Shown here: piece after piece, positions 53,469-60,415 of the stretch
How positions within the stretch are numbered: the first letter of the stretch is position 1
Layout: every line of letters starts with the position of its first letter
DNA from: Ardenticatenaceae bacterium
GTDB lineage: Bacteria; Chloroflexota; Anaerolineae; Promineifilales; Promineifilaceae
Assembly: GCA_020634215.1 (NCBI GenBank)
Contig: JACKCD010000007.1
Span: 62,001-126,000, forward strand
Reading direction: 5' to 3'
Length of the DNA stretch: 64,000 nt
Program-made: the position numbers and the translations under genes
The notes under the pieces: generated by a model
The model's database searches: none
What the model was told of the DNA's origin: nothing
What the model saw: only the letters and a program-made list of their open reading frames with translations

Positions 53469-56198
53469 ATGTCCAAAACAACCCGCATTCTCTTAGCAGG
53501 AACACTCCTGATACTCTTAGCCATCGGCGTGCAGCTAACCACGGCGCAGGAAGACACAGAAACGGCCGTTTCCCCCACCGGCTCACCCATCCACCCCACC
53601 TTCCCCCTGCTCGACGCCGACGGCAACAACGTTCTTGACAGCGGCGCACCCATTTCCACCATGCAAACCTGCGGCGCTTGCCACGATGCCGACTTTATCG
53701 CCAGCCACAGCTTCCACGCCGACGCTGGGCTAAGTCAATTTGGGCAAACCACCGATGTCCACAGTTGGGACAACAGTTCAGGCCCATTTGGCCGCTGGAA
53801 CCCGCTGCTCTACCGTTATCTTTCGCCAGAAGGCGACAGCCACGTGGATTTAACCACCGCCGAGTGGATTCAATGGTTTGTACGGCATCCGGGCGGTGGC
53901 CCTGCCACCACCAGCCGCGACGGGCAGCCGCTAACCGCGCTGGCTGCCGACGCTGCCAACGTAGAAACCAGCATTTATGACCCGGCAACGGGCAGCTTGG
54001 CCGCCTGGGATTGGCAGGAATCGGGCACGGTGGAGATGAACTGTTTCCTTTGCCACATGGACAACCCCAACAATGAGGCCCGAATTGCGGCACTGCAAGC
54101 GGGTGATTTTGCGGGGGCGAATACGGCAACGCTGGTGGGCACGGGGTTGGTGGAAACGGCCGTTTCTGGCACCTACCAATACAACCCCGCCGCCTTTGAC
54201 GAAAACGGCCACCTCCTGCCCCAATACGTCACCGTCCAAGACCCCACGACAACCAACTGCGGCCAATGCCACGGCGTGACCCACACCGACACCACCACCC
54301 CTTTAACGCTCGACAGCTACACGCTCGGCGACTACAGCACCATGACCACCGGGCAAGTCATGTCCGGTCAAAAGATTAGCGAAAGTGGCCTCAACATCAC
54401 CGATAAGGCCAACCTCAACCGCTCGTGGGATGTCCACATGGAGCGCGTATTTGACTGCACCAACTGCCATTACGCCCTCAACAACCCCATCTACTTCCAG
54501 GAAGCGGCCGGCCCGCAGCCCGACCATCTCACCTTTGACCCACGCCGTCTTGATTTGGGCGACTACATTTACCGGCCGCTGCACGAGTTTGCCAAAGGCC
54601 AAAGCGTGCAAAGCCTGCAAGCCCCCGGTCTCGACAACACCCTGCGCCGCTGCGAATCGTGCCACAGCCTAGACACGACTCACAATTGGCTGCCCTACAA
54701 AGAGCGCCACACCGATGCCCTGGCCTGCGAAACGTGCCACGTCCCCGAACTGTACGCCCCGGCGGTGCAATATGTGGACTGGACGGTTCTCAACAGCGAC
54801 AGCACGCCCGTGGTCGCCTATCGCGGCGTTGAGGGGAATGAGTTTGGAGCCGACACCCTGCTAATGGGCTATGAGCCGGTGCTGCTGCCCCGCGAGAACA
54901 GCGACGGGCAAACGCCGCTGGCTCCCTTCAACCTAGTCACGGCCTGGTACTGGGTCTATGGCGACTCCGAACGGCCGATTCCTTTGCGCGACCTCAAAGC
55001 AGCCTGGCTTGACGGCGACGGCTATGCCGAGGAAGTGCTGGCTGTGTTTGATGAGGACGGCAACGGCCGTTTATCCACCGCCGAACTCAACCTCGACAGC
55101 GACAGCAAGGTGGCCTTCCTCACCCAGCGGCTGCAAGCGTTGGGGCTGGACAACCCGCGCATTGCCAGCGAAATTCAGCCCTACAGCATCAACCACAACG
55201 TTGCTTTTGGCGATTACGCCACCCGCGACTGCGCCACCTGCCACGGCCCGGAATCCCGCGTGACGCAAGGGCTGACGCTGGCTGACCGGACACCGGGTGG
55301 GGTTGTGCCAGAATTAACGGCCGTTTCCGGTCTCCTCTGGACGGGTGAGGTGCAGGCCAACGACAACGGCACGCTCAACTTCCAACCCCAGGCTGAAGCG
55401 GCCGGCCTCTACGTCCTCGGCCACAACGCCGTCGGCCTCATTGACCTCTTTGGGGCGCTGGCCTTTGTCGGCGTGCTGCTTGGCATCTTTGTCCACGGCG
55501 GGCTGCGCTGGTGGTTCGCCCGCCAGCAGATCGCCCATCACCCCGCCGCCCTGCAAGAAATCTACATGTACGATGTCTACGAACGGTTGTGGCACTGGCT
55601 GCAAACGGCCGCTATTTTGCTCCTGCTCTTCACCGGCCTCGTCATCCACAAACCCGCCACCTTTGGCATCTTTAGCTTTAGCTATGTGGTGCAGGTACAC
55701 AACGTGCTGGCCGCCATTCTGGTCATCAACGCCGTTCTCTCCCTCTTCTACCATCTTGCCAGTGGCGAAATCAAGCAGTTCCTGCCCCGGCCACGCGGTT
55801 TCTTTGACCAGGCGATTGAGCAATCGCTCTACTACGTGCGCGGCATTTTCCGGCAAGAACCTCATCCGTTTGCCAAAACCCGCGAACACAAGCTCAACCC
55901 GCTGCAGCAGATGACCTACTTTGCCATCCTCAACCTGCTGCTGCCGCTGCAAATTATCACCGGGGCGTTGATGTGGGGGGTGCAGCGTTGGCCGGAAACG
56001 GCCGTTCGTCTCGGCGGTCTCCCCTTCCTGGCACCCTTCCACACGCTCATCGCCTGGCTTTTCGCCGCCTTCATCGTCATGCACGTCTACCTCACCACCA
56101 CCGGCCACACCCCGCTGGCTGGCATCCGCGCCATGATGCTGGGTTGGGATGAAGTGGAAGTGGGCGCAGGGCAAGCATCTGTGGAGGCAGGCGATTAA
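53469..56198 (+). CDS. Heptaheme cytochrome c fused to a cytochrome b561-type membrane domain
   Basis: About 909 residues. The signal peptide MSKTTRILLAGTLLILLAIG is followed by seven CxxCH sites at about 68, 192, 264, 330, 395, 420 and 588. An EF-hand-like loop (DEDGNGRLSTAEL, about 528) lies between hemes six and seven; its NGR is encoded by a palindrome copy. From about 690 a b561-type four-helix domain has YDVYERLWHWLQT, VVQVHNVLAAILV, SLFYHLASGEI and PFHTLIAWLFAAFIVMHVYL, carrying the likely b-heme histidines. The chain can pass electrons between quinol and the periplasmic OTR in one protein. ATG 53469 is preferred; codons upstream are repeat R5. Confidence 0.85.
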   Translation: MSKTTRILLAGTLLILLAIGVQLTTAQEDTETAVSPTGSPIHPTFPLLDADGNNVLDSGAPISTMQTCGACHDADFIASHSFHADAGLSQFGQTTDVHSWDNSSGPFGRWNPLLYRYLSPEGDSHVDLTTAEWIQWFVRHPGGGPATTSRDGQPLTALAADAANVETSIYDPATGSLAAWDWQESGTVEMNCFLCHMDNPNNEARIAALQAGDFAGANTATLVGTGLVETAVSGTYQYNPAAFDENGHLLPQYVTVQDPTTTNCGQCHGVTHTDTTTPLTLDSYTLGDYSTMTTGQVMSGQKISESGLNITDKANLNRSWDVHMERVFDCTNCHYALNNPIYFQEAAGPQPDHLTFDPRRLDLGDYIYRPLHEFAKGQSVQSLQAPGLDNTLRRCESCHSLDTTHNWLPYKERHTDALACETCHVPELYAPAVQYVDWTVLNSDSTPVVAYRGVEGNEFGADTLLMGYEPVLLPRENSDGQTPLAPFNLVTAWYWVYGDSERPIPLRDLKAAWLDGDGYAEEVLAVFDEDGNGRLSTAELNLDSDSKVAFLTQRLQALGLDNPRIASEIQPYSINHNVAFGDYATRDCATCHGPESRVTQGLTLADRTPGGVVPELTAVSGLLWTGEVQANDNGTLNFQPQAEAAGLYVLGHNAVGLIDLFGALAFVGVLLGIFVHGGLRWWFARQQIAHHPAALQEIYMYDVYERLWHWLQTAAILLLLFTGLVIHKPATFGIFSFSYVVQVHNVLAAILVINAVLSLFYHLASGEIKQFLPRPRGFFDQAIEQSLYYVRGIFRQEPHPFAKTREHKLNPLQQMTYFAILNLLLPLQIITGALMWGVQRWPETAVRLGGLPFLAPFHTLIAWLFAAFIVMHVYLTTTGHTPLAGIRAMMLGWDEVEVGAGQASVEAGD

Positions 56199-56220
56199 CC
56201 GATTACTACCACCTTAACAT

Positions 56221-56302
56221 TGTCATTCCGAGGTCTCCCGAGGAATCCCGACGGAGCAGCAATTTCGTCGGGATTCCTCCTCGAAGACTCGTCGGAATGA
56301 CA
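56221..56302. repeat. REP-like inverted repeat, family R4 (GTCATTCCGA form)
   Basis: TGTCATTCCGAGGTCTCCCG...GAGGAATCCCGAC is mirrored by GTCGGGATTCCTCCTCGAAG...GTCGGAATGACA. It lies between the b561 fusion and the first YeeE gene. Confidence 0.8.
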
Positions 56303-56320
56303 AGCGGGTTATCAAAAACC

Positions 56321-56902
56321 ATGACAACACTTACAACAACCACAACCCCCAAACGCACCTTCAAAGATCGGCTTCTCAGCCTGGTGCAGCGGGACGCGAA
56401 ACCATATGTTCATCCCTATAAAGCAGGCATTTTGCTGGGGCTGGTTTTGTTTGGAGCCTTCTTTATCACAGGCAACGGGCTGGGCGCGTCGGGCGGCATC
56501 AACCGCATTCTGGTCGTCGTCGAGGATGCTATCTACCCCGCCCACATAGACCGCACCGCCTACCTGGCCTCAATGGCCGGGGGCGAGACCAACCCGCTGG
56601 ATAGCTGGGTGGTCTTTGTGACGATTGGGCTGGTGATTGGTGGGTTTACGTCGGGGCTGATAAACGGCCGTTTAAACATCACCACCAACCGCGGCCCCAA
56701 TGTCCCCGTTAAAGTCCGCTGGGTCATGGCCTTCATCGGCGGAGCCTTTATGGGCTACGGCGCACGGCTGGCACGCGGCTGCACCTCCGGCCAGGCACTC
56801 TCTGGCGGTGCCGTCCTCTCCGTTGGCAGTTGGGCCTTCATGTTCGCCGTCTTTGGCGGTGCCTACGCCCTAGCCTACTTTGTGCGGAAATTATGGAACT
56901 GA
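56321..56902 (+). CDS. YeeE/YedE family membrane protein
   Basis: About 193 residues. A hydrophilic N-terminus precedes about five helices. VKVRWVMAFIGGAFMGYGAR and LARGCTSGQALSGGAVLSVGSW, with the C-x-S-G motif, are conserved in YeeE/YedE proteins, which carry thiosulfate or other sulfur groups across the membrane through Cys-based relay. I chose ATG 56321 (MTTLTTTTTP) over one in the R4 repeat. It pairs with the longer YeeE protein at 56976. Confidence 0.8.
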   Translation: MTTLTTTTTPKRTFKDRLLSLVQRDAKPYVHPYKAGILLGLVLFGAFFITGNGLGASGGINRILVVVEDAIYPAHIDRTAYLASMAGGETNPLDSWVVFVTIGLVIGGFTSGLINGRLNITTNRGPNVPVKVRWVMAFIGGAFMGYGARLARGCTSGQALSGGAVLSVGSWAFMFAVFGGAYALAYFVRKLWN

Positions 56903-56966
56903 TCGGTAATCAGTAATCAGTAATCAGTCAACCAACTGATTACCGATTACCGATTACTGATTACCG
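56902..56966. repeat. Intergenic inverted repeat, family R3
   Basis: GATCGGTAATCAGTAATCAG is mirrored by ACTGATTACCGATTACCGATTACTGATT-type sequence between the two YeeE genes. Confidence 0.85.
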
Positions 56967-56975
56967 GAGAAGACC

Positions 56976-58208
56976 ATGTACCCCTTCCCCCTAGCACTAC
57001 AAGACCTACTCGGCCACTGGCCGTCATACCTCGTCTATTTACTCGTCGGCTTTAGCTTCGGCTACGTCCTGGAAATCGGTGGCTTTGCTGATTCCCGCAA
57101 GCTGGCGGCGCAGTTCTACTTCAAAGATTTAACCGTCCTCAAAGTGATGTTCGGAGCCATTGTCACGGCGATGGTACTCATCTTCCTCGCCTCAGGCGTA
57201 GGTTTGCTTGACTACAACTTGATCTATGTCAATCCCACCTACCTCTGGCCCGGCATCATTGGCGGCCTCATCATGGGTGTCGGCTTTATCGTCGGCGGCT
57301 TCTGCCCCGGCACCTCGCTGGTCTCAGCCGCCGTTCTCAAGCTCGACGGCATCTTTTTCGCCCTCGGTGTCTTCTTCGGCATCTTCCTCTTTGGCGAAAC
57401 CATCGGCTACTTTGAAGAGTTTTGGTACTCCTCCTACATGGGTCGCTTCACCCTGCAAGATTGGCTCAACCTGCCCATCGGCATCGTTGTTCTCATCATC
57501 ATCCTCGTGGCGCTGTTTATGTTCTGGGGCGGCGAACTGCTGGAGAAGAAGTTTGGCAACGCTGACTTGACCAAAGAGCCAAAATGGCGCTATGGCGCGG
57601 CCGCCATCCTCGTCGTTGGAGCCATCGCCGTTGTCATCATCGGCCAGCCAACCACGGCCGACCGCTGGACTGCCCTGGAAGCGACCGAAGGGGCACGGCT
57701 CGCCAACCGCGAGGTGCAAATCCACCCCGGCGAACTGCTGGAAAAGCTGCACGATGCCACACTGCAAGTTATCATGCTCGATGTCCGTAGCGAAGCCGAT
57801 TACAACCTTTTCCACATCCGCGATGCCCGCCGTGTGCCGCTGGACGCGCTGCCCGGCCTCATCCCTGCCCTGCACGAGGAGCCAGCCAACACCCTTTTTG
57901 TGGTGATGAGCAATGACGAAACGGCGGCCACGGAAGCGTGGAAAATCCTCCGCGCCGAAAGTGTGCCCAGTGCCTATATTTTGGAGGGCGGCATTAACAA
58001 CTGGCTGACGGTTTTTGCAGATGAGGCGTTTCGGGAAACGGCCGTTAAAGCCAACACCCCCGACGACAGCCTGGCCTACAGCTTCCCCTCCGCCCTCGGC
58101 GCACGCTACGAATGGGCTGAACCGAATCCACACGATTACACTCTGGCTTTCACCCCCAAAGTTGAGCTGGAACTCAAACGCGGGCCTAGCGGCGGTGGCT
58201 GCGGTTAA
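56976..58208 (+). CDS. YeeE/YedE transporter fused to a rhodanese-like domain lacking its cysteine
   Basis: 410 residues. About seven helices (residues 10-235) include GFIVGGFCPGTSLVSAAVLK with the substrate-carrying Cys. The rhodanese domain (about 255-350) reads MLDVRSEADYNLFHIRDARR ... LFVVMSNDETAATEAWKIL ... AYILEGGINNWLTVF. Its active-site loop has Ser-Asn-Asp where Cys is required, so persulfide transfer by the canonical site is impossible. The tail ends GPSGGGCG, offering a mobile C-terminal Cys that could replace it. Start ATG 56976 follows GGAGAAG. It probably completes sulfur uptake and handling for the operon. Confidence 0.85.
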   Translation: MYPFPLALQDLLGHWPSYLVYLLVGFSFGYVLEIGGFADSRKLAAQFYFKDLTVLKVMFGAIVTAMVLIFLASGVGLLDYNLIYVNPTYLWPGIIGGLIMGVGFIVGGFCPGTSLVSAAVLKLDGIFFALGVFFGIFLFGETIGYFEEFWYSSYMGRFTLQDWLNLPIGIVVLIIILVALFMFWGGELLEKKFGNADLTKEPKWRYGAAAILVVGAIAVVIIGQPTTADRWTALEATEGARLANREVQIHPGELLEKLHDATLQVIMLDVRSEADYNLFHIRDARRVPLDALPGLIPALHEEPANTLFVVMSNDETAATEAWKILRAESVPSAYILEGGINNWLTVFADEAFRETAVKANTPDDSLAYSFPSALGARYEWAEPNPHDYTLAFTPKVELELKRGPSGGGCG

Positions 58209-58253
58209 CATTCCCGGCTCTTTGGGAATTCAGGGGGTTGACTCACTTTTAAC

Positions 58254-58309
58254 GTGGTGCGTGGTGCGTGGCAAATAAGCTGTTTTGACACACCACGCAC
58301 CACGCACCA
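58254..58309. repeat. Intergenic inverted repeat, family R5
   Basis: GTGGTGCGTGGTGCGTGG is mirrored by CACCACGCACCACGCACC. It lies at the end of the sulfur-redox locus. Confidence 0.8.
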
Positions 58310-58369
58310 AATTTGTCAACCCCATGAGACCCGAAAGAACCATAAGATTAAAAATAGGCCCAAACAAAA

Positions 58370-58840
58370 ATGTCCTCTCAAGACCCCTTTATTCGCCCTA
58401 TCCAACTCGAAGATGCCGATGAAATGGCACGGCTGCACGCCCAATCCGCTGCCTATTTACGCGCCCTGGGGGATGACACAGATTTTCAATTCAACGCCCA
58501 CATCTATCGGCGAGACGGCTTTGGCGACAATCCCGCCTTCTCAGGGTTTTGTGCCGTTCTTGATAACCATCTCATCGGCTACCTTCTTTACCACTGGGCC
58601 TATGACACCGACCGCGCCCTACGCTATCTGTTTGTCATAGATTTACTGGTAGATGAGGAACAGAGGCAAAGCGGCATTGGCAAAGCCTTGATGAATCACG
58701 CCGCCGCCTTTTGCCAGGAAGCAGGCGGTGCCGAATTGTTCTGGGCCGTGTATGACAAAAATGAAGCGGCTCTCAATTTCTATAACCGGCTTGGGGCAGA
58801 GGAAATCAATGACCTGCACTTTATGCGGCTGAAGATATAA
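58370..58840 (+). CDS. GNAT-family N-acetyltransferase
   Basis: 156 residues. FIRPIQLEDADEMARLHAQS at the start, LFVIDLLVDEEQRQSGIGKA (acetyl-CoA pyrophosphate loop R/Q-x-x-G-x-G/A) and ALNFYNRLGAEEINDLHFM at the end are standard GNAT blocks. The target amine is unknown. It is convergent with the membrane protein at 58926. Confidence 0.85.
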   Translation: MSSQDPFIRPIQLEDADEMARLHAQSAAYLRALGDDTDFQFNAHIYRRDGFGDNPAFSGFCAVLDNHLIGYLLYHWAYDTDRALRYLFVIDLLVDEEQRQSGIGKALMNHAAAFCQEAGGAELFWAVYDKNEAALNFYNRLGAEEINDLHFMRLKI

Positions 58841-58886
58841 ACGGCCGTTCCACCCTCACGCTTCCGTTAGGCAAAACGGCCGTTTT
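58838..58886. terminator. Two palindrome copies between convergent genes
   Basis: AACGGCCGTT at 58840-58849 and 58875-58884. The first begins in the last base of the acetyltransferase stop. The gap to the next gene ends at 58926. The arrangement parallels 37534/37563. Confidence 0.4.
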
Positions 58887-58925
58887 CACCATGCGCTTCC
58901 CCCGCCACACACGCAACCAATCACA

Positions 58926-59372
58926 TCAACTTGCCAAACCCAAACGAGCCGGGTTGAACAGGTCGCGCAGCAGCAAGATGCCGCCCACGCCTACGGCGAT
59001 GACGGATGCGATGTAACCGGCAAACAGCGTCATCACGGCCACCAACGGCAGCCCTTCGGCCGGCGTTGCCCCAGAAGCCAGCCCCGTTACCTCAGCCAGC
59101 CCCTGGCTGCCAACCAGTAAAGCCACGGCCGCAGCCATGCTCCATCCAATCAGCTTTTGCCGTTTGTGTACCCAGAAGGCCGCCACAAGCAGCAAGATAC
59201 CGCCAGCCGCGACCAAGAGGAACAGTTCGGCCGGCATCAGAAAGTCCAACAAAAACTGGTGTCTCACGGCCAGCGCAATAAACGCCATCACGATGGGAGC
59301 CACAATGGGTAGCCAGATCAACACGGTACCAATCACAGCTAACGTTTTAGTTAATGTTGTTTTGTTTTTCAT
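58926..59372 (-). CDS. Four-helix membrane protein of unknown function
   Basis: About 148 residues with helices at TLAVIGTVLIWLPIVAPIVM, FLMPAELFLLVAAGGILLLV, LIGWSMAAAVALLVGS and VAVMTLFAGYIASVIAVGVG. ATG 59372 (MKNKTTLTK) has GAGGGGG upstream; an ORF to 59414 lacks support. Not recognised as a named family. Convergent with the acetyltransferase gene. Confidence 0.6.
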   Translation of the reverse strand: MKNKTTLTKTLAVIGTVLIWLPIVAPIVMAFIALAVRHQFLLDFLMPAELFLLVAAGGILLLVAAFWVHKRQKLIGWSMAAAVALLVGSQGLAEVTGLASGATPAEGLPLVAVMTLFAGYIASVIAVGVGGILLLRDLFNPARLGLAS

Positions 59373-59562
59373 CTTTGCCCCCTCGGAAAACGCCCTGTTT
59401 TCCTTTCTATACAATACGCCAACCGTCCCCAGAAAGATAGTTACAAACGGTAGGAGAAGAAGGTGAGCTTACTCACCCTCTTCATCATGTCTTTCATCAC
59501 TATCTCAATCTGAGGCAAAGGCCTATAGTGTAAGGTGGAGATGTAAACGCTGGTGAATTGGT

Positions 59563-60057
59563 ATGGCACTCGCAGTTGGTTTGATGACAACGGCCGTTTT
59601 TTGCGGTCTACAGGCCATGAGAGCCAAACGGCTTTTAACAGCAGCACTATGGTTAGCTGCCGTCAGTGCCAGCGTCGCCATCGCCCTCTACCAGCTTGGC
59701 GCACCCGATGTTGCCGTCGTTGAACTCAGCGTCGGTGCTGGTCTCGTCACCATCCTCTTTGTGTTTGCCATCACCATTGCTGGCGATGAAGCCATGGATG
59801 CTCCACCTATCATGCCCAAATGGGCAAGTTGGCTGTTGGTGCTGCTGGCCGTTGGTGTCGTGGGGTCGGCCATTCAAGCCACCCCGACCAGCAGTGCAGC
59901 GGCAGCAGAAGCGTCATTTACGGCCGTTTTTTGGCAAGAACGCGGTCTCGACATCCTCATTCAAATCGGCCTCATCTTTGCCGGTGTACTGGGCGTTCTC
60001 AACCTGCTGACCGAAGAAGACACCCCCACCCCCTCACCCAAGGACAAAGTGCCATGA
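59563..60057 (+). CDS. DUF4040/MbhD-like subunit of Mrp-type antiporter or membrane hydrogenase
   Basis: 164 residues with about four helices. The VSASVAIALYQLGAPDVAVV ... ELSVGAGLVTILFVFAI motif (Gly-Ala-Pro-Asp-Val-Ala) is diagnostic of MbhD/DUF4040 subunits, which lie in Mrp antiporters and Mbh/Mbs complexes. It overlaps the MnhC-like gene by four bases. Two palindrome or near-palindrome sites fall in loops. Start ATG 59563 lacks a strong ribosome site and is tentative. Confidence 0.75.
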   Translation: MALAVGLMTTAVFCGLQAMRAKRLLTAALWLAAVSASVAIALYQLGAPDVAVVELSVGAGLVTILFVFAITIAGDEAMDAPPIMPKWASWLLVLLAVGVVGSAIQATPTSSAAAAEASFTAVFWQERGLDILIQIGLIFAGVLGVLNLLTEEDTPTPSPKDKVP

Positions 60058-60359
60058 CCCAAACCACTGTCCTCCTGCTGGGTGCCGTTGGGGTGCTGGG
60101 CGTGGGGCTATATGGCCTGCTGCGGCTGCGGAACCTGATTCAAATTATTGTCGCCCTGCAAATTTTGGCAAAAGCGGCCGTTTTGGCACTGGTGGTGGCT
60201 GGCAAAGCCAGCGGCCACGTCAATCTCGGCCAAAGCCTGGCCGTCACGGTTATTGTGGCCGATACGGTCATTGCCGTGGTGGGGCTGGCGCTGGCCGTAC
60301 AGGTGCGGCGGCGTTTGGGAACGCTAGATGTGAAGGCTCTGGCGACGTTGCGAGGATGA
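60054..60359 (+). CDS. MnhC/NuoK-like subunit
   Basis: 101 residues, three helices (LLGAVGVLGVGLYGLLRLRN, IIVALQILAKAAVLALVVAG, VTVIVADTVIAVVGLALAVQ). The length and LRNLIQIIVALQILAKA with the membrane-buried pattern fit MnhC/MbhG/NuoK, and the ATGA overlap with the MbhD-like gene ties them together. NuoK's second-helix glutamate is not evident here (position reads Ala/Gln), so MnhC-like is favoured. Confidence 0.7.
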   Translation: MTQTTVLLLGAVGVLGVGLYGLLRLRNLIQIIVALQILAKAAVLALVVAGKASGHVNLGQSLAVTVIVADTVIAVVGLALAVQVRRRLGTLDVKALATLRG

Positions 60360-60360
60360 C

Positions 60361-60414
60361 TGGGATTGGAGATTGGAGATTATGAACCTTCACCAATCTC
60401 CAATCTCCAATCTC
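60361..60414. repeat. Intergenic inverted repeat, family R1
   Basis: GGGATTGGAGATTGGAGATT is mirrored by AATCTCCAATCTCCAATCTC around the loop ATGAACCTTCACC. The loop is shared with the R1 copy at 22503. Confidence 0.8.
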
Positions 60415-60415
60415 A

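Noticed and set aside
55314..56174. 286-residue open frame on the minus strand opposite the b561 domain
   Set aside because: Opposite strand of a strongly conserved membrane domain; no family pattern of its own.
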